NCBI RefSeq assembly: GCF_001645685.2
Contig: NZ_CP017080.1
Coordinates: 4,083,051-4,147,050 of the forward strand
Source: Peribacillus muralis
GTDB lineage: Bacteria > Bacillota > Bacilli > Bacillales > DSM-1321
DNA: 64,000 bases
Reading direction: 5' to 3'
The notes beneath the pieces are model-generated. The model was not told the origin of the DNA and did no database searches. It worked only from the letters and a program-made list of their open reading frames with translations. Position numbers and translations under genes: made by a program. Positions 7,218 to 15,119 of the stretch are shown one piece after another. Every line of letters starts with the position of its first letter. Positions within the stretch are counted from its first letter, which is position 1.

Positions 7218-8603
7218 ATGATTTATGAGGAAACCTATCAGTACCTATTAAGACATGTATCTTCGACTGAGTTCGATACGTGCTTGTACGCCTTGCTTCA
7301 TAGTGATTGGGATGGGGTGATTCAAAGCCCGCTGCATAGTATGGCACGCGGTGTCGGGACAACGGAAAAGTACTTAAGGCAGATCATCAGGAAATTGACC
7401 TCCCCTCACGGATCTGTTCAAAAGGTGTTCGTACCAGTTGATCAAGATGGGGAACTTCTATATAAGTTCAATCTGGGACCTGCGAGTATTCTCGGTTTTT
7501 ATAGTAAGTCTGACCGTTATTGCAAGAAGTATCGTTTCTTTTATAGTGATGCTTTCAAGGGCTTAAGCATACATGGAAAACGGCTGCTGCTGATGGCTGC
7601 TTTCCGTATGTCCGTCTTGAGGTCGGAGGAGGTATTGTTCGATTATAGCGAAATCGTTCCTGATGGCCGCTCACTTTTTACCCGAAAGCGCTTATTGGGT
7701 GCAATCGATGCAGTCCATGAGGCCTTGGGGCATTTAGTGACGATTACGTTTGCAAGCCGGGCGTTTTCAAAAAAAGAAGTTCTTGTGATCACATTCAAAG
7801 AAGGCATTTTGACGCAGTATATGGAAAATCGGGCGGAACGGACTTTGCTGCGAAAAACGATTTTCAACTCTGGCTTCCTTGGTCATATCAGTGATTCGGT
7901 TTGCATGGAGTTGGAACGAGTCGGCAAATATATTTACCGCTCCTTTCTGCAGCAAGCGGCATCTTCAAATATTTCCACCGATATCCGAGAGGAGCTGTTA
8001 AAGCTAGCGCGATTCGTCTATACGCATTCTCTAAGGAAGCTCGCCCATGCCCTCCCTGCCAATAAGCAGCTACTGCTGGCACCAAAACAAGCATCTGCCT
8101 ATTTAAGTAAGATCATTTACAACGAAACCTTGGAACAGATGGCCAAATATGCCCACCAGGCAGAGTCAATCAAGAGCTTGCTTGATCGCGAACCATTTCA
8201 TAGAGAGATTTCTGAAAAAGCTCTCGGCCGCAAGGTGAATGCCCGGGAAGTGACAGAACATATCGAACCCATCCTTCAGAAGCACCACCAAGCAGAATTC
8301 ATCCGCAGCGTGTTGAACGACTGGTGCGAAAAATGGCTGATATCCCGTGTAAAGAAAGTGCCCGAAGAAGGAAGAAAGGTGACAAACGAGGATAAGCAGA
8401 CCGCTTCCGATTATATGACAAGCATTAGAAACGATACATATGGCGAGTTGGACAAGCTAATGGCCACCATTCGCAAGTACGGCAGTCATGCCATTGCGCC
8501 GGCCGACCGAAATGCGACACTCGCAAATAAAAAGGCATCCCTTCAAGCTTTTTTCGCAATACAAAAAGATCGTCTCGCTCCTCTTCCCCTCACTTCTTGC
8601 TAA
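7218..8603 (+). CDS. 461-aa protein with N-terminal winged-helix-like region
   Basis: The product is soluble, basic and helical. Residues about 15-80 (TEFDTCLYALLHSDW, then GVGTTEKYLRQIIRKL, then two strands) read like a winged-helix DNA-binding module. A second similar segment may lie at about 115-195 (FKGLSIHGKRLLLMAAFRMS, then LLGAIDAVHEALGHL, then strands). This two-module plan resembles iteron-binding replication initiators or large regulators, but I recognise no family signature. The RBS GGGGGCG-type stretch (AAAGGGGGCG) sits about ten bases before ATG 7218. An array of 20-21-bp direct repeats begins about 20 bases after the stop. The function is unknown. Confidence 0.7.
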   Translation: MIYEETYQYLLRHVSSTEFDTCLYALLHSDWDGVIQSPLHSMARGVGTTEKYLRQIIRKLTSPHGSVQKVFVPVDQDGELLYKFNLGPASILGFYSKSDRYCKKYRFFYSDAFKGLSIHGKRLLLMAAFRMSVLRSEEVLFDYSEIVPDGRSLFTRKRLLGAIDAVHEALGHLVTITFASRAFSKKEVLVITFKEGILTQYMENRAERTLLRKTIFNSGFLGHISDSVCMELERVGKYIYRSFLQQAASSNISTDIREELLKLARFVYTHSLRKLAHALPANKQLLLAPKQASAYLSKIIYNETLEQMAKYAHQAESIKSLLDREPFHREISEKALGRKVNAREVTEHIEPILQKHHQAEFIRSVLNDWCEKWLISRVKKVPEEGRKVTNEDKQTASDYMTSIRNDTYGELDKLMATIRKYGSHAIAPADRNATLANKKASLQAFFAIQKDRLAPLPLTSC

Positions 8604-8624
8604 CATACGCAATCTGCTTTGGGC

Positions 8625-8945
8625 AATTTGCAGCGATAATTTTGTTTTTCGTCGATATAATTCCAGGTTCGCCGATATATTGCTGTTTTCGCAGATATAA
8701 TTCCAGTTTTCGGAGTTATATTGCCGTTTTCGCAGATATAATTCCAGGTTCGGCGATATTTTGCCGGTTTTCGTCGATATAATTCCCGTTTCGCCGATAT
8801 ATGGCCGGTTTTCGTAGATATAATTCTATTTTCGTCGATATATTGCCGTTTTCGCAGATATAATTCCCGGTTCGGCGATATATTGCGTTTTTCGTCGATA
8901 TAATTTCCGTTTCGCCGATATTTTGCCTTTTTCGTTGATTGATTT
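8625..8945. repeat. array A: about 15 imperfect 20-21-bp direct repeats
   Basis: Units read TTTTCGCAGATATAATTCC alternating with TTTCGCCGATATATTGCC, each followed by one to three G. There are about 15 units with a roughly 41-bp higher-order period. The units diverge at several positions, but the core CG-N-GATATA-ATT/TTG is kept. The array starts about 20 bases after the 461-aa gene and ends before its terminator, so it would be transcribed as a long 3' UTR. Frames through it (for example a minus-strand frame rich in ISAKRELYRRKP) are low-complexity artefacts. Confidence 0.85.
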
Positions 8946-8979
8946 TTATTTCCGATTGAATGGGTCCAGGTGAAGCTTA

Positions 8980-9007
8980 AGAGATGATACCATTGTCTCT
9001 TTTTTTT
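8980..9007 (+). terminator. rho-independent terminator
   Basis: AGAGATGAT-ACC-ATTGTCTCT forms a nine-pair stem (two G-U pairs) followed by seven T. It most likely ends the transcript of the 461-aa gene plus repeat array A. The following 260 bases to 9268 carry no supportable gene. A 144-codon plus frame there has no RBS and overlaps the next terminator. Confidence 0.65.
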
Positions 9008-9270
9008 GTTTTTTTGGGGGGATGTGAATTGCGGCCGCCCTCCGTGAATGGCAGGAGAGCACTTGTGGATTGGGGATGGTTCACTGCGGTTGGTGCAAAT
9101 GGCTTGTGGATTGTAAAGCTTGGGCTGGAGCTGTCCAGGAGAGCGGGCCTCAACACGTGTCGTGGCAACGGATTTGATAATCGGTTTATCCATGGGTCTA
9201 AAGAAAGGGTCTATACAAACGATCTAAAAAGGGTTCTGATCATCAGTATGAATAAGGGGATGAAGGATAC

Positions 9271-9316
9271 AAAAAAAGAAAGGAGGCCACCATCAAAAAT
9301 GGTTAGCCTTCTTTCC
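9271..9316 (-). terminator. rho-independent terminator
   Basis: On the minus strand GAAAGAAGGCTAACCAT-TTTTG-ATGGTGGCCTCC forms a long imperfect stem followed by TTTCTTTTTTT. It lies directly after the oxidoreductase stop at 9318. Confidence 0.75.
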
Positions 9317-9317
9317 T

Positions 9318-10286
9318 TTATGGTTTCAATAAGATTTTCCCGGTACTTTTCCGGCTTTCCAGCAGTCGATGTGCATCCGCCCCTTGTTCCAAGGAGAAAA
9401 GCGTCGGTTCATCGATGAGGATTTTACCGGATATGATCCATTCGAACAACTCCGCCGTTCTTCTTTTCCGTTCGTCATGGGTTGTCAATACATTCCAAAG
9501 GTCGCCTCCTATTAAGGCTTTGGAGGTGTCCATCAGCATTCTCGGGTCGATTTTCTCGGGATCACCGCCTGCCATTCCAAAGAATACGACGGTTCCTCCG
9601 GTCTTCGTCGCCTCGAAACTATTCATCAACGTTTGACCGACAGATTCGTAAACGACATCTACGCCCCTGCCATCGGTTGCTTCCTTAATGGAATCCACCC
9701 AGTCCGAGCCGTACAGGAATACATGATCCGCACCCGCTTTTTTGGCGACAGCCGCTTTTTCTTCCGATGAAGTCAAGCCAATGACCTGTCCGCCCTTCAT
9801 TCTGATCATTTGCGTCAATAATTGGCCGACCCCGCCTGCAGCAGCATGAACCAAAACGGTTTCTCCCTTTTTAACCGGATGGCTGTCGTCCGTTAAATAT
9901 TGGGCAGTCAATCCTTGAAGCAGAACAGCCGCTGCCGTTTCAAAGGAGATGCCGTCTGGCAGCGGCAGCACCTTGTCAGCTGTAACGGAGACGAGCTCTG
10001 CATTGGCATGGGGAGCATCAGCAAACCCGACACGATCGCCAACCTTCACATGCTGAACATCCTCCCCGACATATTCGATGACACCTGCGCCTTCATACCC
10101 TAAAATAAAAGGAGGCTCGCCAACCAAATGGTAATTCCCTTTTCTTCTATATACATCGGCGAAATTCAAGCCGATCGCTTTCATTCGGACGATCACTGTC
10201 GATTTGGAACGTTTTGGCTCCTCGATGTCCCTCACGGAAAGAACTTCCGGTCCGCCAAATCCGTCAAAAACAAGTGCTTTCATCAT
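9318..10286 (-). CDS. NADPH:quinone oxidoreductase-like MDR protein
   Basis: This 322-residue protein is of the zinc-free medium-chain dehydrogenase/reductase family. The N-terminal GroES-like domain carries GLNFADVYRRKGNY and GYEGAGVIEYVG. The NADPH-binding Rossmann domain carries the motif AAAGGVGQLLTQ near residue 150 and the GGTVVFFG strand. The usual catalytic zinc cysteines are absent, as in quinone oxidoreductases (QOR, class CrtB/YogA types). It likely reduces quinones or alpha,beta-unsaturated carbonyls in the cytosol. The RBS AGGAGG lies seven bases before ATG 10286. The ATG at 10283 is an equally possible start. It is monocistronic, between the ger operon and its own terminator. 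Confidence 0.88.
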   Translation of the reverse strand: MMKALVFDGFGGPEVLSVRDIEEPKRSKSTVIVRMKAIGLNFADVYRRKGNYHLVGEPPFILGYEGAGVIEYVGEDVQHVKVGDRVGFADAPHANAELVSVTADKVLPLPDGISFETAAAVLLQGLTAQYLTDDSHPVKKGETVLVHAAAGGVGQLLTQMIRMKGGQVIGLTSSEEKAAVAKKAGADHVFLYGSDWVDSIKEATDGRGVDVVYESVGQTLMNSFEATKTGGTVVFFGMAGGDPEKIDPRMLMDTSKALIGGDLWNVLTTHDERKRRTAELFEWIISGKILIDEPTLFSLEQGADAHRLLESRKSTGKILLKP

Positions 10287-10392
10287 CTATCTCCCTCCTA
10301 AGGTTCTACATTCTTTAAGATATAGGAATCACCCATTAATGGCAAGAAGGATGAAAGTGAACTCTTCTTTTCCCCTGACATGCTCGTCGTTT

Positions 10393-11505
10393 TCACTTTT
10401 TATAGTTCCTTGTATGTTCCACTATAATATTCACGTCGATCTTATCAATGGATTCAAGCGAGAGTTCTTTAAGCTCGTGTATATCCCAATTATCGTTACT
10501 GAAGCGATACGCCTTTTCAGCTAAATTAAAGGGATCCGCATTCATCTCAAGTCCCTTCTTGAACGTATCGTTCACCTCCGCTTTCACTCGATTTTCCAGG
10601 ATTTTTTTTATTTCCTCCACAGGTACATGGCGATAATTTTCTTCAATGGTCACCGGCACGTCCAGCGTAATCCGGTATCTAGGAAAGGGGCCTTTTATGA
10701 CATCTATCCGGGAACGTGGGCGTACTATTTGTACAGCCACCTTTTTAGTATCCGAAGATAGGTAAAGATTCTTTACATCATGATTGAGCCAAGCCAGCCC
10801 CTTAAGGTCATCCCCCTTCACCCAGCCTGTTAGTTTTTTATCGGATAAAAAATAACCGCCATCCAGCTTCACGATCTTCTTTGCATCATTGCCTTCTTTC
10901 CAAGTTTCATTATCTATCTGCAAGGTAGGGACCAGAATCGAGCTAACCGGCTCCCGATACCTTTGAATCAGATTTTGATAGGTAATGATGGGGATGAACG
11001 AGTTATTCCTGAATACTTCTTCAGGATTGAACACGAGAGTATGGATTGGGGATTTATTAAAAAAACCATTCACAGTCATTGCTTGCTGCAGGTTTTCCTT
11101 CACACTGTATACCCAGGTGTTATACCTTATCAATTCCGTACGTCCTGCATAATCCAAAAATTCACCCAGATGATTTTCCATAAAGGATGGGGTGAAGTAA
11201 AGCGAATTGATTTGCCCGAAATACACCGGAATAAAAGAGGATTTCTGAATGTCATCAAATGCTTCATCAATGGTCTCACCCGTCCCTTTCCCTAACAATA
11301 CGGGAGATGCCTCAGGCAAAAGCGCGTTCCCCTCTTGTTTGGCAATGCCCGAAAAATTTAAAGATTGAAAATAAATATGGTATTTTCCTTTTTGAAAATC
11401 AAATCCGAGCGCTGTAATATACACTTGGTTTTGAATCTCTTTCATCCCCCAGCATCCTGATAACGGCACTGAAAATAGACAAATTATAATCAGCATTTTT
11501 TTCAC
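10393..11505 (-). CDS. Ger(x)C-family spore germination lipoprotein
   Basis: The 370-residue product begins with a lipoprotein signal peptide and lipobox (MKKMLIIICLFSVPLSGCWG, Cys18). It then shows the GerC-family pattern (EIQNQVYITALGFDFQKGKYHIYF). The C-terminal domain has the PRYRITLDVPVTIEENYRHV strand region and the helix VEEIKKILENRVKAEVNDTF. GerC subunits are outer-leaflet lipoproteins of nutrient germinant receptors in the inner membrane of the dormant spore. It is the last gene of a gerB-gerA-gerC unit and starts six bases after the stop of gerA. The receptor's germinant cannot be told from sequence. Confidence 0.92.
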   Translation of the reverse strand: MKKMLIIICLFSVPLSGCWGMKEIQNQVYITALGFDFQKGKYHIYFQSLNFSGIAKQEGNALLPEASPVLLGKGTGETIDEAFDDIQKSSFIPVYFGQINSLYFTPSFMENHLGEFLDYAGRTELIRYNTWVYSVKENLQQAMTVNGFFNKSPIHTLVFNPEEVFRNNSFIPIITYQNLIQRYREPVSSILVPTLQIDNETWKEGNDAKKIVKLDGGYFLSDKKLTGWVKGDDLKGLAWLNHDVKNLYLSSDTKKVAVQIVRPRSRIDVIKGPFPRYRITLDVPVTIEENYRHVPVEEIKKILENRVKAEVNDTFKKGLEMNADPFNLAEKAYRFSNDNWDIHELKELSLESIDKIDVNIIVEHTRNYKK

Positions 11506-11511
11506 TGGAAT

Positions 11512-12999
11512 CTACTCCTTTTTCCGATCGGGATCCATTGGGGAATAAGCTTCGTTCCGGGTCTTCATGTATTTGTATGGAATTTTTATAATACTTTTCA
11601 GCACATCGCCTGTATTCAGCTTATAAAACGACGCCAAATATGGATGACCAAAGCTCTCCAAACCGGCGAGAGCAATAAAAATGAAAAACACACCAAGGAA
11701 GAATCCATACAGTCCCATAATGGAGGATATCCCCAATATGAAAAATCGAATGAGCAGAACATTTCCCGCTAAATTCTGGTTGACTAAAGTATAACCAGAA
11801 ATAACGGTAATGGCCCCGATCACGAGAGTGGAAGGAGATGTCAAGCCAGCCCGAATCGCTGCATCCCCTATGATCAGCCCCCCTAATACGGCGACGGTTT
11901 GTCCCACTGCTTTAGGCAGTCGGACCCCCGCTTCTTTGAATAATTCAAAGAAAACAAGCATGATGAATAATTCCAAAGGGCCAGCGATGGGCAGTCCATT
12001 CCTTGAGACGGAAACGGTAGCCATCAGCGGAAATGGCAGTTGATCCAATTGATAAGAGGTTAGACCTGTCCAGAAACCAGGTAAAAAAATGGTCGTGACG
12101 AAAGCCAGTATCCGCAGTACCCTTTCAGCGCTCACATACAAAAAACTCACTTGATTATCCTCAGGCGTTTTCAAGAGATGAGTCATGTTGACCGGTCCGA
12201 GTAAACAGCTTGGGCTTCCATCGACCATTATCGCGAATCTTCCTTGATTAAGCGATTCTACGACATAATCGGGTCTACCTGAATAATCGACCAAGGGAAA
12301 TATGGAGAAAGGTTGGTCATATAAAAGCTCTTCAATTTGATAGCTGCTTGTAACTGTATCGATTTGCAGGGAGCTTAGCTTCAGTTGGATGTTCCGTAAA
12401 ACATCCGGGTTGATTACGTCCTCCATATAAAGGAGATTCACATTCGTATTGCTTCTAGTCCCCAAAGTGTAGCTTTGATTCGCTAACGCCGTCGTCTTCA
12501 ATCGTTGACGAATAAGGGCTATATTCACCTCACTGTTTTCTATGAAACCATCTCGCGGTCCTCGTATGGATACTTCCATATTCGACTCATCAATGGATCT
12601 TTGAGGCATTTTCGCAACGTTAATGGAAAGCATTTGGGACGTTTGACAGTCAAAAAGAAGCAAATTACCTGAAAACAAAGCCAATGAAAGCTCCTCCTGA
12701 ACCCGGGGAGATGGCTTGATTTCCTCGATGGCGAGTAAGTGATCGAGAGTTTCCACCCCAATCGTTTTCCCTTTTTTTATAAGTCGATCCACGGCCGGTA
12801 AGACTGTATCATAAATTAACATGCTGTCTACCATTCCACTAGTGTAAACCAATAAAACTTCCTGCCTATCCATATCCTCATGATTAAAAACCTTGCTGCT
12901 TACACGAACATCGGAATGGGCTTGAAAAAGCTGATATAATCCTTCTTTTGTCAATAATGCATGATGGTCATGTGCCTTAGCCATATTAATTGGATTCAC
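11512..12999 (-). CDS. GerA-family spore germination protein (A subunit)
   Basis: The 495-residue product has a cytoplasmic N-terminal domain of about 290 residues (LLVYTSGMVDSML, then GPRDGFIENSEVNIALIRQRL). A membrane part follows with the family signature FLPGFWTGLTSYQLDQLPFP, then GLPIAGPLELFIMLVFFELF and GDAAIRAGLTSPSTLVIGAI. It ends in a short basic tail. It is the A subunit of a nutrient germinant receptor. The frame overlaps the gerB stop by four bases (GTGA at 12996-12999). An in-frame ATG at 12984 is the alternative start, with AGGTGA about ten bases upstream. Length is normal for the family. Confidence 0.93.
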   Translation of the reverse strand: MNPINMAKAHDHHALLTKEGLYQLFQAHSDVRVSSKVFNHEDMDRQEVLLVYTSGMVDSMLIYDTVLPAVDRLIKKGKTIGVETLDHLLAIEEIKPSPRVQEELSLALFSGNLLLFDCQTSQMLSINVAKMPQRSIDESNMEVSIRGPRDGFIENSEVNIALIRQRLKTTALANQSYTLGTRSNTNVNLLYMEDVINPDVLRNIQLKLSSLQIDTVTSSYQIEELLYDQPFSIFPLVDYSGRPDYVVESLNQGRFAIMVDGSPSCLLGPVNMTHLLKTPEDNQVSFLYVSAERVLRILAFVTTIFLPGFWTGLTSYQLDQLPFPLMATVSVSRNGLPIAGPLELFIMLVFFELFKEAGVRLPKAVGQTVAVLGGLIIGDAAIRAGLTSPSTLVIGAITVISGYTLVNQNLAGNVLLIRFFILGISSIMGLYGFFLGVFFIFIALAGLESFGHPYLASFYKLNTGDVLKSIIKIPYKYMKTRNEAYSPMDPDRKKE

Positions 13000-14075
13000 C
13001 TACTTTTAAGTTTTACTAGAAGGAATGTCATGAGGAGGGATGCAATTAAAACTGCACATACAGCTGGATAATAAATCCGATATAAGAAGGAAACGAACTT
13101 GTCGGATTGCCAATTAACGAGCTCGCCGATGACCATGACGCCATATATGATGGTTAAAGACCACTTTTTCTTTGTGAATCCCAATAATTCGTTCGTCAAG
13201 AACATGAGCAAACTGACACGAACCAAAGCACCGGCAAACCATTGGAAAATCGAGAAGAAATCCACACGTGTAATATATTTACCGATCGTTAACAGTTTCC
13301 ATTCTTCATAGGCTGGATTATTCATCAGTGCCGCTTCTACAGGTCCAAACTCAGCGATCGCTGCAGTCAGGGGGCCAAGTGCTAGTATAAATAAGAAAGA
13401 GCTGGTCAGAATCAATCCTTTCAATGTAAAGGAATGTTTGGAGTACCCTTGAAGAAGGAGAAGATACAAGATTTCACCAAATGCTGCACACACATAGATC
13501 ATTCCTTTTAGAGACGGTTCGAACCCCTGCTCGAATAGGGGGAATAATAGGGTGTAATCCTTCTTCGGTACATTGCTGATGCCGATAAAGACGCCGAATA
13601 AGCAAACGATAAAGAAAAGAAACGGACCTAGGATGGCGATTGTTTTGATTCCTTTAACGGATGCATAATAACTAATAAGTAAAAAAGATAACACAATTAC
13701 CAAATTGGGCACCTCGGAGGCATAATTATCCTTTGCCCAAAATAATGTATATTTCATGGTGACAAATGCTTCAGAAAACATGATCATTCCCAAACATACT
13801 GCTAAAATTTTCACGAATGGCGGAGAATAGTGATTCCGTAAAAAGGACAATAACGACTCTCGTCCAAGTGCGCGGGACATATAAAAAATCATCAATCCCA
13901 TAATTATGATGGGGATAATGCTAAATAGGACACTTATCCAAGCGTCCCTCCCGGCTGCCGTTAAAATATTCGGCAAGATCAATACATGTACCATGAAGCC
14001 TGTTGAAATGATTGTCAGTAAATAGACATGAATGGATTTAAGGTTTACGTTTTTCATAAGCATCCTCAAGAACAA
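12996..14075 (-). CDS. GerB-family endospore germination permease (B subunit)
   Basis: This 359-residue protein has ten hydrophobic segments, consistent with the APC-superfamily GerB/spore permease family that forms the germinant-sensing subunit. Family-like stretches include MVHVLILPNILTAAGRDAWISVL near the start and FSIFQWFAGALVRVSLLMFLTNEL near residue 280. The usual order of such operons is A-B-C. Here B comes first, followed by A and C with overlaps, so the three subunits are co-translated. A sigma-G-like promoter is visible just upstream (14087-14115), as expected for forespore expression. Confidence 0.92.
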   Translation of the reverse strand: MFLRMLMKNVNLKSIHVYLLTIISTGFMVHVLILPNILTAAGRDAWISVLFSIIPIIIMGLMIFYMSRALGRESLLSFLRNHYSPPFVKILAVCLGMIMFSEAFVTMKYTLFWAKDNYASEVPNLVIVLSFLLISYYASVKGIKTIAILGPFLFFIVCLFGVFIGISNVPKKDYTLLFPLFEQGFEPSLKGMIYVCAAFGEILYLLLLQGYSKHSFTLKGLILTSSFLFILALGPLTAAIAEFGPVEAALMNNPAYEEWKLLTIGKYITRVDFFSIFQWFAGALVRVSLLMFLTNELLGFTKKKWSLTIIYGVMVIGELVNWQSDKFVSFLYRIYYPAVCAVLIASLLMTFLLVKLKSR

Positions 14076-14086
14076 GAGTTTTTATA

Positions 14087-14115
14087 TATTTTGCGTATTT
14101 ATTAGGATTCTATTC
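14087..14115 (-). promoter_or_regulatory. candidate sigma-G-type promoter for the ger operon
   Basis: On the minus strand GAATA and CAAAATA are separated by 17 bases. This resembles the forespore sigma-G/sigma-F pattern (GNATA, about 17 bases, CANNMTA). It ends about 12 bases before the start codon of gerB. The match is partial, and assignment relies on the genes being germination genes. Confidence 0.4.
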
Positions 14116-14143
14116 TTCAAATGTTCTCCTGAAACGTGCGAGG

Positions 14144-14184
14144 AAAGAAAAATACCGCCCTGCCTGATGATAGGCTTAAGCGGT
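14144..14184 (-). terminator. rho-independent terminator
   Basis: On the minus strand CCGC-TTAAGCCT-ATCATC-AGGCAGGGCGG forms an imperfect hairpin, followed by TATTTTTCTTTCC. It ends the 48-aa gene at 14200-14346 and isolates it from the ger operon. Confidence 0.65.
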
Positions 14185-14199
14185 AAAAAGATGATCCAA

Positions 14200-14346
14200 T
14201 CAATCGGTATTGTTGCCGGGTCCGTTCTTTCGTTTATTCGCCGTATATTCCTTGCCATGTGCTTCCTGTTCAGCAATGATGCCTTCTTCTGGAATGTGGT
14301 TATTTTTCTTCGGTGAATTGATACGGTTACGATGTTTTTTTCCCAT
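14200..14346 (-). CDS. 48-aa basic small protein
   Basis: ATG 14346 to TGA 14200 encodes MGKKHRNRINSPKKNNHIPE followed by EGIIAEQEAHGKEYTANK and RKNGPGNNTD. A strong AAGGGGAG RBS lies six bases upstream and a terminator lies 20 bases downstream. The product is very hydrophilic and basic, without a membrane segment, and resembles the minor small proteins packaged in Bacillus spores in size and composition. It does not match the SspK, SspO or SspP sequences I know. Next to a germination operon a spore role is tempting, but it is inference. Confidence 0.7.
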   Translation of the reverse strand: MGKKHRNRINSPKKNNHIPEEGIIAEQEAHGKEYTANKRKNGPGNNTD

Positions 14347-14516
14347 GCTGCAGCTCCCCTTCATCCAACTTTTGATTCTTGGTCTATCTTGGACGTGCTA
14401 CCGTTAGCTTGTCCGATAAACATCAAAAATACCTCTATAATAGGCACTTCATAATAAAGGAAAACCGTTCGCCAAAACCGAATATGTTACCAGGGCTACA
14501 TTATGGGGGGGATTCT

Positions 14517-15044
14517 ATGTTTCCGGTTTTGAACACTGGAAGGTTACGGTTAAGGGAAATTCATGCGGGCGACGCGGAGGCTCTTTTCCGGCTCTTATCA
14601 AATGATGAAGTGACTCGTTTTTATGGTCAGGATTCATTGCTCGATATCCAGGAGGCGAAGGATATCGTGGCTGCTTTTGCAAGGGGCTACCGTGAAAACC
14701 GATCGATCCGTTGGGGGATTGAGCGCAGTGATACGCAGGTTTTGATCGGCACGATCGGCTTCCATGCCTATAGCCCGAAATACAGGCGGGCTGAAATCGG
14801 GTACGAAATCGATCCAGCACATTGGCGCATGGGATTTGCCTCGGAAGCGCTTAGGGAAATAGTGGCTTACGGGTTCAATAATCTCGGTTTGACGCGGATC
14901 GGTGCGGTCGTTTTTCTCGAAAATCAGCCATCAAGCGATTTATTGGTAAAGCATGGCTTCATCCAGGAAGGCATTTTAAGGAGTTATATTTACCAAAATG
15001 GCATACCTCATGATACATATGTCTATTCGTTATTGAATTCATGA
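14517..15044 (+). CDS. GNAT-family N-acetyltransferase (RimJ/RimL-like)
   Basis: The start chosen is ATG 14517 (MFPVLNTGRLRLREIHAGDA), behind GGGGGG five bases upstream. The longer frame to 14379 has no RBS. The 175-residue product has the GNAT core: RLRLREIHAGDAEALFRLLS, IGTIGFHAYSPKYRRAEIGYEI (beta4) and the acetyl-CoA loop region HWRMGFASEALREIVAYGF, then GAVVFLENQPSSDLLVKHGF. It is of the Acetyltransf_3 type, like ribosomal-protein or spermidine acetyltransferases. The acceptor is unknown. Its own terminator follows at 15044-15073. Confidence 0.88.
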   Translation: MFPVLNTGRLRLREIHAGDAEALFRLLSNDEVTRFYGQDSLLDIQEAKDIVAAFARGYRENRSIRWGIERSDTQVLIGTIGFHAYSPKYRRAEIGYEIDPAHWRMGFASEALREIVAYGFNNLGLTRIGAVVFLENQPSSDLLVKHGFIQEGILRSYIYQNGIPHDTYVYSLLNS

Positions 15045-15073
15045 GTCCCCTTGCGCCGCTGGGGGCTTTTTTG
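15044..15073 (+). terminator. rho-independent terminator
   Basis: AGTCCCC-TTGCGCCGCT-GGGGGCT followed by TTTTT ends the GNAT gene. Confidence 0.75.
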
Positions 15074-15078
15074 ATTAT

Positions 15079-15106
15079 AAAAAAAGCCACCAACACAGGG
15101 CGGCTT
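15079..15106 (-). terminator. rho-independent terminator
   Basis: On the minus strand AGCCGCC-CTGTGTT-GGTGGCT is followed by seven T. It ends the RsbR-like gene at 15120-16004 and is convergent with the preceding terminator. Confidence 0.8.
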
Positions 15107-15119
15107 GAAGCCTTCGGAT

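Noticed and set aside
8600..9193. 197-codon minus-strand frame across array A
   Set aside because: Its sequence is low-complexity (repeated ISAKRELYRRKP-like segments) caused by the 20-21-bp repeats. It has no RBS and no protein character outside them.
8984..9418. 144-codon plus-strand frame
   Set aside because: It begins inside the T-run of a terminator, runs through another terminator and into the 3' end of the oxidoreductase gene, and has no RBS.
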